From contig NZ_CP053825.1 of assembly GCF_013372105.1 (NCBI RefSeq), positions 1,426,001 through 1,490,000 of the forward strand: a stretch of 64,000 bases of DNA, read 5' to 3'. Source of the DNA: Campylobacter armoricus. GTDB lineage: Bacteria > Campylobacterota > Campylobacteria > Campylobacterales > Campylobacteraceae. The position numbers and the translations under genes are program-made. Under the pieces are notes generated by a model. That model saw only the letters and a program-made list of their open reading frames with translations, did not search any database and had not been told where the DNA came from. This document shows positions 39,219 to 51,393 of the stretch, in pieces. Within the stretch, counting starts at the first letter, position 1; each line of letters opens with the position of its first letter.

Positions 39219-40170
39219 ACCTTGGATTAATCATCTTGCAAATTAATTCTACAATCAAATTTACAAACACTACCACCAAAATACTAAAAATCACCACAGC
39301 CAACACCACAGGATAATCTTTAAACAATATGCTTTTAATCACCAAATTTCCTACACCCTCATAAGAAAACACGCTTTCTACTATATAAGTTCCCATTAAA
39401 AAACTCACAAAAGAGGCACCAAAATATGCAAGTATAGAACCAAAAGCATCTTTTAACACAAAATGTAAATAAATTCTTTTTTTACTAAGCCCTCTTGCAA
39501 AAGCACTTTCTATAAAACTTTGATTTAAACTATCAATCAAGCTTGTTCTTATAAAACGCACAAAAACTGCTAAATGCGAAAGCACTAAAGCACATACAGG
39601 TAAAAATAAATGCCACAAACGATTTAATACATCATCTTCAAAACCAATATCAGCAATTGCTGAACTTGGAAAAAATTTAAAAAATACTGCAAAAATCATA
39701 ATAAGCATTAAAGACAAAGAAAAAGCAGGTAATGCAAAAAAACTCATCGTTAAAAAGGTAATAGTTTTATCTAAAAAACTATCTTTATAAATCACACACA
39801 AAAGTGCTAAAAACAAAGATAATACAAAAAGCACCAAAAAAGCTAAACTTCCAAGAATGATAGTATAGGAAAGTTTTTCTTTTAAAATTTCACTAACCTT
39901 TTCTCCGCTGATTAAAGAGTAGGAAAAGTCGCCTTTCAATGCTTTAAAAGCCCAATTTTCATACTGCTCTAATAAAGGTTTATCTAAATTTAAATTACGC
40001 TCGATTTCTTCTTTTACTTTAAGGCTAGTTCCTTGAGGTACGCTAGCAAAAACTACACTTCCTTTAGCATGATAAATCATCACAAAACACAAAAAACTAG
40101 CAAAAAACATCAAAAAAAACGCCCACAAAAGGCGTTTAAAAATGAGTTTTATCACTAATTTTTGCTCCAC
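39205..40170 (-). CDS. nikY: Nickel-type ABC importer permease (DppB/NikB type)
   Basis: A 321-residue permease with about six membrane spans, including the N-terminal RLLWAFFLMFFASFLCFVMIY span and the long periplasmic loop that follows. The C-terminal EAA-type loop ESAFARGLSKKRIYLHFVLKD is present. It overlaps the substrate-binding protein gene by 16 bases. Length is usual for the group. Confidence 0.85.
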   Translation of the reverse strand: MEQKLVIKLIFKRLLWAFFLMFFASFLCFVMIYHAKGSVVFASVPQGTSLKVKEEIERNLNLDKPLLEQYENWAFKALKGDFSYSLISGEKVSEILKEKLSYTIILGSLAFLVLFVLSLFLALLCVIYKDSFLDKTITFLTMSFFALPAFSLSLMLIMIFAVFFKFFPSSAIADIGFEDDVLNRLWHLFLPVCALVLSHLAVFVRFIRTSLIDSLNQSFIESAFARGLSKKRIYLHFVLKDAFGSILAYFGASFVSFLMGTYIVESVFSYEGVGNLVIKSILFKDYPVVLAVVIFSILVVVFVNLIVELICKMINPRFANA

Positions 40171-41690
40171 TCATAAGCATTCCAAGTAAAACCTACTCCA
40201 TGATGACCTAAAATATGAGGTTTTATACCTTGTATATTTTTAGCAAAAACTAAAGGATAATCAATATAAGCTATAAACAAAAACGCAGGATCTTCATATA
40301 AAGCATTAATAAATTCTTTATAGTATTTTTTTCTCTCATTTACATCAAGAGAATTTCTAGCCTTTGCTAAAGTCTCATCTACTTTGGTATTTTGATAATG
40401 ACCAAAATTCCATCCGCTTGAATTTAAAGTAGTATCTTCAGAACTTGCAAAAACTCTAAATGTATGAAAATCAGGATCATAAGGACTGCCCCAACCTACT
40501 AAAAAGCTATCAATTTTAGTATAATCAAAACTTCCACTTGGTCTAGCTACTGCTTTTGCTTTAATGCCAAGTTTTAAAAACTCACTTTGTAAAATATTTA
40601 CCAAAGCTACTCTTAAAGGATCTTCACTCATAGCATACATTTCAAAGCTAAATTCTTTGCCATTTTTTTCTAAAATGCCATTTTTGTTTTTTACAAAGCC
40701 TGCTTTTGCTAAAAGCTCATTTGCCTTTTTCATATCATAAGTATAAGTAGAAAATTCTTTAGGGTTTGCCCATGATTTTTCTAAAGGATGGTTAGCAACT
40801 TTTCCAAAAGAGTGCAAAAGTGAATTTATAATAGCTTGTTTATCAATAGCATAATTTAATGCTAAACGCACATTTTGATCTTTTAAAAACTCATGATTAA
40901 GATTAAACATCAAAGCACGATAATCAGCTGAAGGCTCTATAAGCATTTTAAAATTTTTATCATTTTCAAAATTTGAAGCTAGTGCAAAATCCACCAAGGC
41001 TACATCTATAGAACCATTTTTAAGCTCGATAGAACTAATGCTTGGATCTTTAATGTGTTTTAGTATAAGTTTTGGAGTTTTTACCTTAGCTAAATGATAA
41101 TTTTCGTTTGCTTCTAAAGTCATATACTGACCTTGTTTCCATTGTTTTAGTTTATAAGAACCTGTTCCTATAGGCATTTGGTTAAATTTGGTAGTATTTA
41201 AATTTTCTTTTTCAAGTAAATGTTTTGGTAAAACTCCCACGCTTAAAGCATCTAAAAATGCTGGAAAAGGCTTTGAAAGAGTAATGATTAAATGATAATC
41301 ATCAATGATTTTTACTTCTTTAACCGCATCAAAATTTACCTTTGATGGTGAGTTTAGTTTCTCATCTTTTAGAGCATTTATACTAAATTCTACATCTTTA
41401 GCACTAAATTTAACACCATCATGCCATAATACATCTTTTCTTAGTTCAAACTCATATACCAAACCATCTTTACTAACTTTCCAAGAACTAGCTAGATCAG
41501 GTGCTAAGCTCATGTTTTCATCAAAGCGTGTAAGTCCTGAAAACACAAGAGCAATCGCCACATCATGATCTTCACTAAAAAGTGGGTTGATGCGCTCTGG
41601 CTCATTTTCTACTGCGATGATGATAGTATCTTTTGGCGTAGCGGCAAAAAGATTTAAAGCACAAAAAAGCATTATAAAAAATCGCAACAT
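40155..41690 (-). CDS. nikZ: Nickel-type ABC importer substrate-binding protein
   Basis: A 511-residue family 5 periplasmic binding protein with a signal peptide (FFIMLFCALNLFAA, cleavage near 16) and no lipobox. Matching features are PERINPLF near the N-terminus, the ALVFSGLTRFDENM block, and the SWKVSKDGLVYEFELRKDVLWHDG motif of the solute-binding family. In C. jejuni the orthologous operon imports nickel for hydrogenase and is repressed by NikR, as I recall. Histidines in the C-terminal HILGHHGVGFTW could take part in metal-complex binding (inference). Confidence 0.85.
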   Translation of the reverse strand: MLRFFIMLFCALNLFAATPKDTIIIAVENEPERINPLFSEDHDVAIALVFSGLTRFDENMSLAPDLASSWKVSKDGLVYEFELRKDVLWHDGVKFSAKDVEFSINALKDEKLNSPSKVNFDAVKEVKIIDDYHLIITLSKPFPAFLDALSVGVLPKHLLEKENLNTTKFNQMPIGTGSYKLKQWKQGQYMTLEANENYHLAKVKTPKLILKHIKDPSISSIELKNGSIDVALVDFALASNFENDKNFKMLIEPSADYRALMFNLNHEFLKDQNVRLALNYAIDKQAIINSLLHSFGKVANHPLEKSWANPKEFSTYTYDMKKANELLAKAGFVKNKNGILEKNGKEFSFEMYAMSEDPLRVALVNILQSEFLKLGIKAKAVARPSGSFDYTKIDSFLVGWGSPYDPDFHTFRVFASSEDTTLNSSGWNFGHYQNTKVDETLAKARNSLDVNERKKYYKEFINALYEDPAFLFIAYIDYPLVFAKNIQGIKPHILGHHGVGFTWNAYEWSKN

Positions 41691-41735
41691 AATCTTCCTT
41701 TTTTTATTTAAAATAGAATTTTTATTTTACCATTG

Positions 41736-41749
41736 TTTTTTTTTTTTTT
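41736..41749. repeat. 14-base T homopolymer upstream of nikZ
   Basis: T14 (A14 on the gene strand) lies about 45 bases before the nikZ start and upstream of a plausible -10 (GGTAAAAT). Such runs commonly differ in length between clones. If it lies near the promoter, a length change could shift expression of the nickel importer. No coding sequence crosses it. Confidence 0.6.
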
Positions 41750-41811
41750 CAATTTAAAACTTTAAAATTTCACTCTAAAAACAACAAAATACAAAGTATT
41801 TTTTAATTTAA

Positions 41812-43872
41812 CTAATTTGGCACTATAGAATTTTTTCGTGCGGTTTTTTGGAGTGAGAATATCACTAAAGCTACAAGTATAAAATACACCACCGATAAAC
41901 TAAGTAGTAAAGGATAAGTAGTATTAGTGTCTTTTTCTAAAAAGCTTCCGAACACAGGAAGCATTAAACTAGGTTTTACAAGTAGTGTAAAAATACAAAC
42001 CACATAAGAAATACCAATGATAATTTTTCTTATAATTTCTTGTCTATCATCAAGTAAAATAAATTTCAAAGCAAAAATTACAAAAAGACCTATAATAACA
42101 ATATGTATATATAAAGTTACCAAATCTAAAAAATTAAAAATCACATAAAAAAAGCTGCCAAAAATATATAAATTGGTAAAAATATTAAAGGAAAGTGGCA
42201 ATAAAGCTATAAATAATAAAATCAATACATAAGCAAAATTGTTTTTTATGAATTCATCTAGCTTGTTACTTTCTTTGTTTATATTTAAACCAAAGATATT
42301 ATAAGTCGTTTTGTTATGTTCTTTAAAGATATAACTTTCGTTAGTATCTACTTGAACGATGTGGTATTTCACATTATTTTCTACACTAGGTTGTTTAAAT
42401 TTATCAAGTGCAAAAGAAAAAACACCAAAAAGCATGATGATTATAAGCAAATTATGAAATACCTTTAACAAGTCAGTATGATGATCACAAAGTTTGCGAT
42501 AAAAGAAAAGTTGCCATCGTTCGACTTTTTCTTTTAAGCTTTTATTTTCTTTATGTTTTAGTTCTAATTCTCTAGCGTAAAGCTCTTGAACTCTTAATTC
42601 TGAAGCATCGATTAGATTGTGATGGGCTATACGATTGCTTTTTAATTTTCTAAATAAATCTCTCAAATTTAGCAAGGCATGAAATTTATCATTTTCATTT
42701 TGTATATTATTTATCTTATTTTCTATATCTTTATCACTATATTTGATATATTGATGTTCTATGTTAAATTGATTAGAAAAAGTGCAGTTTATAAATTGCG
42801 GTTTGATCTTGAGCTTTGTATCGCTAAAAGTTATAACACCATTAAACAAAACATTATCAAATCTTAATCTTTCAAATTCCATTCTTTCAAAGCTTAACAT
42901 ATCTTTAAATACCGAGTATTGAAATAGACAAGAAGTGATATTTGTAAGAGCTTTACAAGCAAACTTTGTTTTGTTAAATTCCACATTATAAAATATAAGA
43001 TTACTTGGATTTATATCTAAAAAGAGTGTTTCATCTTTAAATGTTGAAAACAAAAAGCTAATTCTTGCTTTAAATACGAGACTATCAAAAGTTATCTTTC
43101 CTCTAAAGTTAGCTTCCCTAAATTCATTTTCTACAATTTTACTATCATTATCTTGCTCTGCTAGAAATTGAGTTCCTATAAATCTTGCTTCATCTTCAAA
43201 CTGCGAAATTCCAAAACAAACTCTTGCTTGAAATATAGCTTCATCAAAAGTTACTTTTCCTGCAAAAATGACTCCTAAAAATTGATTTTCAATTATATTG
43301 CTATCATTTTGATTTGCTTGAAATTTGGTTTTTGCAAAACTTGCTTCGTCTTTAAATTGTGAGAGTGCAAAATTAACTCTTTCCTGAAATATGGCATTAG
43401 AAAAAGATACTCTCCTTTCAAACATAACCTCTCCGAAATCATTTTCTATTATTTTATTATCGCTTTGCTTTGCCTGAAATTGAGTTTCTATAAATCTCAC
43501 TTCACCTTTAAATATAGATGTTAAAAAATCAATCTTGCATTTAAATTTTGTTTTAGAAAAATCTACGACAACATCAAATATACATTGCTGAAATATAACT
43601 TCATTTTCAAAATATAACTCTCTAGCGATAATCTGATTTTTAAAATTACAATTCCTAAAATCTATTTTTATAGTATTTTTTTTAAAAAAGTAAAGATATT
43701 TTATTTCACTTCTAAGTATGCAAATTTCTTTTATATCTTTTTCTTGCAATTTTTGAAAATTTATCTCTTCTATTTCAGCGTCAAATATAGTTATTTTATT
43801 GTCTTTTACATTTTGCTTACCATTTTTTACAAAAATACCATATATCGTTAGTTCTTTGTCAAATTTTTCCAT
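41812..43872 (-). CDS. Pentapeptide-repeat-like membrane protein
   Basis: A 686-residue protein. Residues 1-45 form a head domain. From about 60 to 375 there are pentapeptide-like coils with the rhythm F-x-x-A-x-F and x-V-x-F, expected to fold as a right-handed four-sided helix. Within this region a unit of about 63 residues with conserved Q-x-D/N-x-x-I-x-E-N-x-F repeats three times. A helical segment (about 385-460) then leads to about six membrane spans (about 470-680). It directly follows the restriction-modification remnant; its ATG overlaps that remnant's stop codon. The function is unknown. A defence, sensing or envelope role are all open. Confidence 0.78.
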   Translation of the reverse strand: MEKFDKELTIYGIFVKNGKQNVKDNKITIFDAEIEEINFQKLQEKDIKEICILRSEIKYLYFFKKNTIKIDFRNCNFKNQIIARELYFENEVIFQQCIFDVVVDFSKTKFKCKIDFLTSIFKGEVRFIETQFQAKQSDNKIIENDFGEVMFERRVSFSNAIFQERVNFALSQFKDEASFAKTKFQANQNDSNIIENQFLGVIFAGKVTFDEAIFQARVCFGISQFEDEARFIGTQFLAEQDNDSKIVENEFREANFRGKITFDSLVFKARISFLFSTFKDETLFLDINPSNLIFYNVEFNKTKFACKALTNITSCLFQYSVFKDMLSFERMEFERLRFDNVLFNGVITFSDTKLKIKPQFINCTFSNQFNIEHQYIKYSDKDIENKINNIQNENDKFHALLNLRDLFRKLKSNRIAHHNLIDASELRVQELYARELELKHKENKSLKEKVERWQLFFYRKLCDHHTDLLKVFHNLLIIIMLFGVFSFALDKFKQPSVENNVKYHIVQVDTNESYIFKEHNKTTYNIFGLNINKESNKLDEFIKNNFAYVLILLFIALLPLSFNIFTNLYIFGSFFYVIFNFLDLVTLYIHIVIIGLFVIFALKFILLDDRQEIIRKIIIGISYVVCIFTLLVKPSLMLPVFGSFLEKDTNTTYPLLLSLSVVYFILVALVIFSLQKTARKNSIVPN

Positions 43873-44217
43873 CACTTACCTTCAATTATTTTTATTTCTT
43901 CTTCACTTAGATTGTAAAGTTTATAAACGATAGAGTTTATTTTGTCTTCTTGGGGTTTTGGTGTTTGCATTTTTGTCTTGTTCTTTTAAATTTAAAATCT
44001 CATTGACTAAGCTTATAAGCTCGTTTGCTAGTTTTTCATTTTTAGAATTTATTTTTGATATATGAAGTCTTTCTAAAAACGCCTTTTTATATCTAAATCC
44101 ATTTTCACCTAAGTTTCCACCAGCATAAAATATCTAAAAAATAAAAGCCGCAAAATCATTGTTTAAAAAAGCAATGAGATATTTTAGATTTTCCCCTGTT
44201 AAAATAAAACAATCTAA
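43871..44217 (-). pseudogene. 3' remnant of a type IIG restriction-modification gene
   Basis: A frameshifted fragment. In one frame it reads CFILTGENLKYLIAFLNNDF, then a stop at about 44133, then IFYAGGNLGENGFRYKKAFL and LANELISLVNEILNLKEQDK. In a second frame after about 43968 it reads PKPQEDKINSIVYKLYNLSE and ends EEIKIIEGK, overlapping the next start. These are the characteristic end-blocks of Eco57I-like and TaqI-like specificity domains (T-G-E-N-L-K-Y-L, G-F-R-Y-K-K, I-V-Y-K-L-Y-x-L-x-E-E-E-I-x-I-I-E). At least one stop and one frameshift are visible. The rest of the gene is missing, and an rRNA operon lies immediately upstream. It is inactive. Confidence 0.75.
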
Positions 44218-44334
44218 TTAAAAACAAAAAAGTATATAAAACATTAAACTAAAAAATATAAAAACAAAGATTAATTTAAATAAAAATATATATGAATTAT
44301 AATTAAAAGTAGTAAGAATAATAAGAAACTAACA

Positions 44335-44453
44335 AGTCCGCAATGAGCTACTTTCCCCCTGCCAGTAAGGCGTAGTATCATCACCCACGATGTGCTTAGC
44401 TTCTTGGTTCGGGATGGGACAAGGCGTCTCCACATCTGTATAATCACGGACAT
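44335..44453 (-). rRNA. rrf: 5S ribosomal RNA
   Basis: About 119 bases. The 5' and 3' ends pair (GTCCG with CGGAC), and the conserved internal CCATCCCGAACC loop is present on the minus strand (GGTTCGGGATGGGA on plus). It is the last gene of the rRNA operon. No convincing terminator hairpin was seen between it and the remnant at 44217. Confidence 0.93.
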
Positions 44454-44717
44454 TGTTATTTAAATATTCCATTAAAAGTATAAAAACATAGTAAAATAAA
44501 AATAATCAAATAAAACTATTTTTATTTTAGTTTTCTTTAGTCTTGTATTTAGATATTTTATTTATCTTAAGCTAAATACTTTATTGTTTTACTTTAGAAT
44601 ACTTAAAAAACAATGTTAAGAGCAAGTTCTAATATAAACTTTACTTGAAAGATTATTATCAAAGCTAAGCTATTGTTTAATAACTGAATATAAATTCTAA
44701 AGCTTTAAGTAAAAACC

Positions 44718-44735
44718 TTAACAAGGAAGTGATGC
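44718..44735. other. 23S processing stem, 3' arm
   Basis: TTAACAAGGAAGTGATGC here is perfectly complementary to the arm at 47670-47687, with flanking partial pairing beyond it. The two arms flank the mature 23S and should form the RNase III double-stranded substrate. Confidence 0.85.
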
Positions 44736-44741
44736 TTAAAA

Positions 44742-47648
<2,907 letters not shown>

Positions 47649-48090
47649 TTTTACCTTTTATTCTAAAACGCATCACTTCCTTGTTAAAGTTTTTATGATA
47701 AGACTTTACTATCTCAAGACGGAAAGCATTTAAACACTTAATAAAACTAAATAAAAATTAGTCTAACTAAGCTGTGAGTTTAAAACTTCTCTTTAACTAA
47801 AAGCTAAAGAAAAGATAGCTAGGTTTTATCCTTTAACAAGTCCTGTAAAATTGTTTTTATTAAAACTTGCTTGTGACTCTTAACAATGATAATTCAAATA
47901 ACATTAAATAACTAATCTAATATAAAATATTTTATTATTTATTTAGCTTAGGTCTTAAAACCTAAAGAAAGTATATATAAAGAGTTTAAATAATTTAAAA
48001 ATATAAGAAGTATTATATTTTATGTTGTATTTATATACTTACTTTAAGTTTTAAAACTTTAATTTAAGATCGATAAACAAATCTTTTTTA
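47649..48090 (-). other. Spacer between tRNA-Ile and 23S
   Basis: About 440 AT-rich bases with the 23S processing arm at 47670-47687. I see no tRNA, gene or insertion sequence in the rest. The remaining stretch has several T- and A-rich short repeats without a clear structure. Confidence 0.6.
47670..47687. other. 23S processing stem, 5' arm
   Basis: GCATCACTTCCTTGTTAA, perfect complement of 44718-44735. It lies 22 bases before the estimated mature 23S 5' end. Confidence 0.85.
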
Positions 48091-48167
48091 TGGTGGGCCT
48101 AACAAGACTTGAACTTGTGACCTCACCCTTATCAGGGGTGCACTCTAACCAGCTGAGCTATAGGCCC
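48091..48167 (-). tRNA. tRNA-Ile(GAT)
   Basis: 77 bases with encoded CCA. The anticodon loop reads CTGATAA, with GAT at 34-36. Acceptor GGGCCTA pairs with TAGGCCC-type bases at the other end. It lies between tRNA-Ala and 23S, the usual position in rRNA spacers. Confidence 0.95.
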
Positions 48168-48175
48168 TTAATAAA

Positions 48176-48251
48176 TGGTGGAGAATAGCGGGATCGAACC
48201 GCTGACCTCCTGCGTGCAAAGCAGGCGCTCTCCCAGCTGAGCTAATTCCCC
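48176..48251 (-). tRNA. tRNA-Ala(TGC)
   Basis: 76 bases with encoded CCA, anticodon TGC (loop TTTGCAC). It lies 8 bases before tRNA-Ile on the transcript and about 95 bases after the 16S 3' end. Confidence 0.95.
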
Positions 48252-48266
48252 AAAATTAGCTTTTCA

Positions 48267-48300
48267 TCAATCTTTGAAATCTAAACAAGAATCAATTGAG
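48267..48300. other. 16S processing stem, 3' arm
   Basis: TCAATCTTTGAAATCTAA and the following AATCAATTGAG are complementary, with a few mismatches, to 49973-50007 in the leader. The paired arms flank 16S and form the expected RNase III substrate. Confidence 0.8.
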
Positions 48301-48346
48301 TTTATATATTGAAGTAATAGTTGTGAGACTTATTACTTTGTACTCT

Positions 48347-49862
<1,516 letters not shown>

Positions 49863-49972
49863 ATATAGATAGTTTAATCTTTTTCTTCAAAGAAAAAGTA
49901 TTTTAAAGATTAATAAAAATAATCTTTAATTATTTAATTGATAGATTTACATTATTTAAAGTAAATCTCTGG

Positions 49973-50007
49973 CTCAATCGATCACTTATTTAGATTTCAA
50001 AGATTGA
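49973..50007. other. 16S processing stem, 5' arm
   Basis: CTCAATCGATCACTTATTTAG and ATTTCAAAGATTGA pair with the arm at 48267-48300; the core 18 bases (49990-50007) are a perfect complement of 48267-48284. Confidence 0.8.
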
Positions 50008-50036
50008 CTATAAGATTTGATTAACAATATTAATAA

Positions 50037-50047
50037 TTTAAAGAACA
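50037..50047 (-). promoter_or_regulatory. boxA-like antitermination element
   Basis: On the minus strand this reads TGTTCTTTAAA, which matches the rRNA boxA consensus TGYTCTTTAAMA. It lies between the -10 box and the 16S processing arm, about 175 bases before 16S, as expected for NusB/NusE antitermination. Confidence 0.65.
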
Positions 50048-50111
50048 ATTTAAAAATTAGAGATTGAAATATCTTAATTTTTACTTACCTTTTTTTAAAA
50101 AAGGAAATGAA

Positions 50112-50117
50112 ATTATA
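50112..50117 (-). promoter_or_regulatory. rRNA operon -10 box
   Basis: A perfect TATAAT (ATTATA on plus), about 250 bases upstream of 16S, within TTGATATAATTTC. The AT-rich upstream region fits Campylobacter sigma-70 promoters, which often lack a clear -35. Other promoters in the leader are not excluded. Confidence 0.55.
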
Positions 50118-50276
50118 TCAATATAAGCTTAAAGTTTTATTAATAAAATTAGGAAAATTTTTGGATTTATTTCTTGTATTCTCACTAAGATATAAATAAA
50201 TATAAATAAAATAGTATATATTTCATTGTAAGTATTGTAGCGTAAAAGTTATGGTTGATAATTGATAAAGCAAAAT

Positions 50277-50306
50277 AAGGATTGATAAGGATTGATAAGG
50301 ATTGAT
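50277..50306 (+). repeat. Three tandem copies of AAGGATTGAT
   Basis: Three perfect 10-base units, then a partial AAG. It lies upstream of the rRNA promoter. The unit length of 10 is the same as in the array at 50891, but the sequences differ. No gene is attached to it. Confidence 0.85.
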
Positions 50307-50349
50307 AAGTTTTATTAATCCTTATAATATATACATATATTAATATTAA

Positions 50350-50529
50350 TCAATAATCTAATAATTCAACATTAATATGTTTATTATCATCACTAAGTTG
50401 TACTCTATAGTATAAATTTAATTCCACTATACCATCTCCATTAACAATAGTTTTATATTTGTCTTTTAATTCTTGTCCTAATAGATTTTTTACTAAATTA
50501 GAAGGTGATTTTAATTCAAAGTAAGAATA
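50350..50529 (-). pseudogene. C-terminal remnant of an unknown gene
   Basis: A 59-codon open stretch on the minus strand, without an ATG, after a TAG at 50530. It reads YSYFELKSPSNLVKNLLGQE, continues with acidic, charged residues, and ends NVELLDY at a TGA. The amino acid composition is that of a folded protein and not of random AT-rich DNA. I do not recognise the family. It probably is the tail of a deleted gene. Confidence 0.45.
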
Positions 50530-50862
50530 CTAAATTAATATATAAACAAAGAATATAAATGAGCTAATTTTCTAAAATTAGCTTTATCGATAATAAATGA
50601 ACTAAGTTAAAGTAATGATTAATAATAATGATAAAAACAAAGTTATGATATTTGTTTTACTTTTTAGTATTAATTTTTGTTGTTAGTGTGAGTGGGAAAA
50701 ATAAAAAAGAAAATGTAATCAATATGATAGATTGATAAATTATAAGAGTAGGAAAGAAAAAGAAATGGCAAAAAAGGGATAATAAGTGATAATTAAGAAA
50801 AAGAATATGGTTAAATGATAGATATAAAAATATAATTAATAAAAATAGATATTATGATAAGT
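50530..50862. other. AT-rich spacer without recognisable gene
   Basis: About 330 bases, very A-rich, with short runs such as GGGAGGGGG at 50872-50880 just before the tandem array. No open frame of useful length with a ribosome site, tRNA or hairpin terminator was found. Confidence 0.5.
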
Positions 50863-50890
50863 TTAAAAAAAGGGAGGGGGTCGGAAGTAA

Positions 50891-51010
50891 GATAGAGTAA
50901 GATAGAGTAAGATAGAGTAAGATAGAGTAAGATAGAGTAAGATAGAGTAAGATAGAGTAAGATAGAGTAAGATAGAGTAAGATAGAGTAAGATAGAGTAA
51001 GATAGAGTAA
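50891..51010 (+). repeat. Tandem repeat, 12 perfect copies of GATAGAGTAA
   Basis: Twelve identical 10-base units without a single mismatch, with partial units on both sides (AGTAA before, GATA after). Because 10 is not a multiple of 3, each unit gained or lost would shift any reading frame crossing it. On the plus strand the unit holds stops in all frames over 30 bases. On the minus strand it is open in all frames. It abuts the truncated cinA at 51006. Perfect identity argues for recent or ongoing slippage. Confidence 0.97.
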
Positions 51011-51350
51011 GATAACATTTCGCTTAAAAAACTCTTGGCTTGGAGTGAGTAATGATACCTTAGAAAGTGTAAGCGAATATTCTGATCGTTGTATTTATTT
51101 TATGCTAAAAGGAACATTTAAAACCACAAATTGTGATTTTGCTTTAGCAATTAGTGGTGTAGCAGGAGAAGATGATGATAAAAACACAAAAGCAGGCACC
51201 ATCTATATAGGAGCTATGTATAAAGATGGAACCTTTTTACAAGAATGTATTCATATACAAGGTAATAGAAACTACACAAGAGAGCAAGCTAGTTTAGCTG
51301 CTTATAGCTTAATGCTTAAGTTAAAACCTGAGATTTTCCTTGGTATTTAA
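51006..51350 (+). pseudogene. cinA: Beheaded CinA (nicotinamide nucleotide amidase) domain
   Basis: The frame, open from 51006 and with a possible GTG at 51045, reads LKNSWLGVSNDTLESVSEYS, then DFALAISGVAG and AGTIYIGAMYKDG, then EQASLAAYSLMLKLKPEIFL. These are the middle and end of the CinA C-terminal domain (PncC family). The N-terminal signature of the domain (E-S-C-T-G-G with its catalytic Ser and Cys region) is absent. The break lies exactly where the 10-bp tandem array begins. About 110 codons remain. It cannot be a working amidase as read here. Confidence 0.7.
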
Positions 51351-51393
51351 TTTATCTAAAAAATATATTTTAAGTGATGATTAAAACAAAGGG

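Noticed and set aside
50277-51010. CRISPR array
   Set aside because: The units are 10 bases long and directly adjacent, without spacers, and no cas gene is near.
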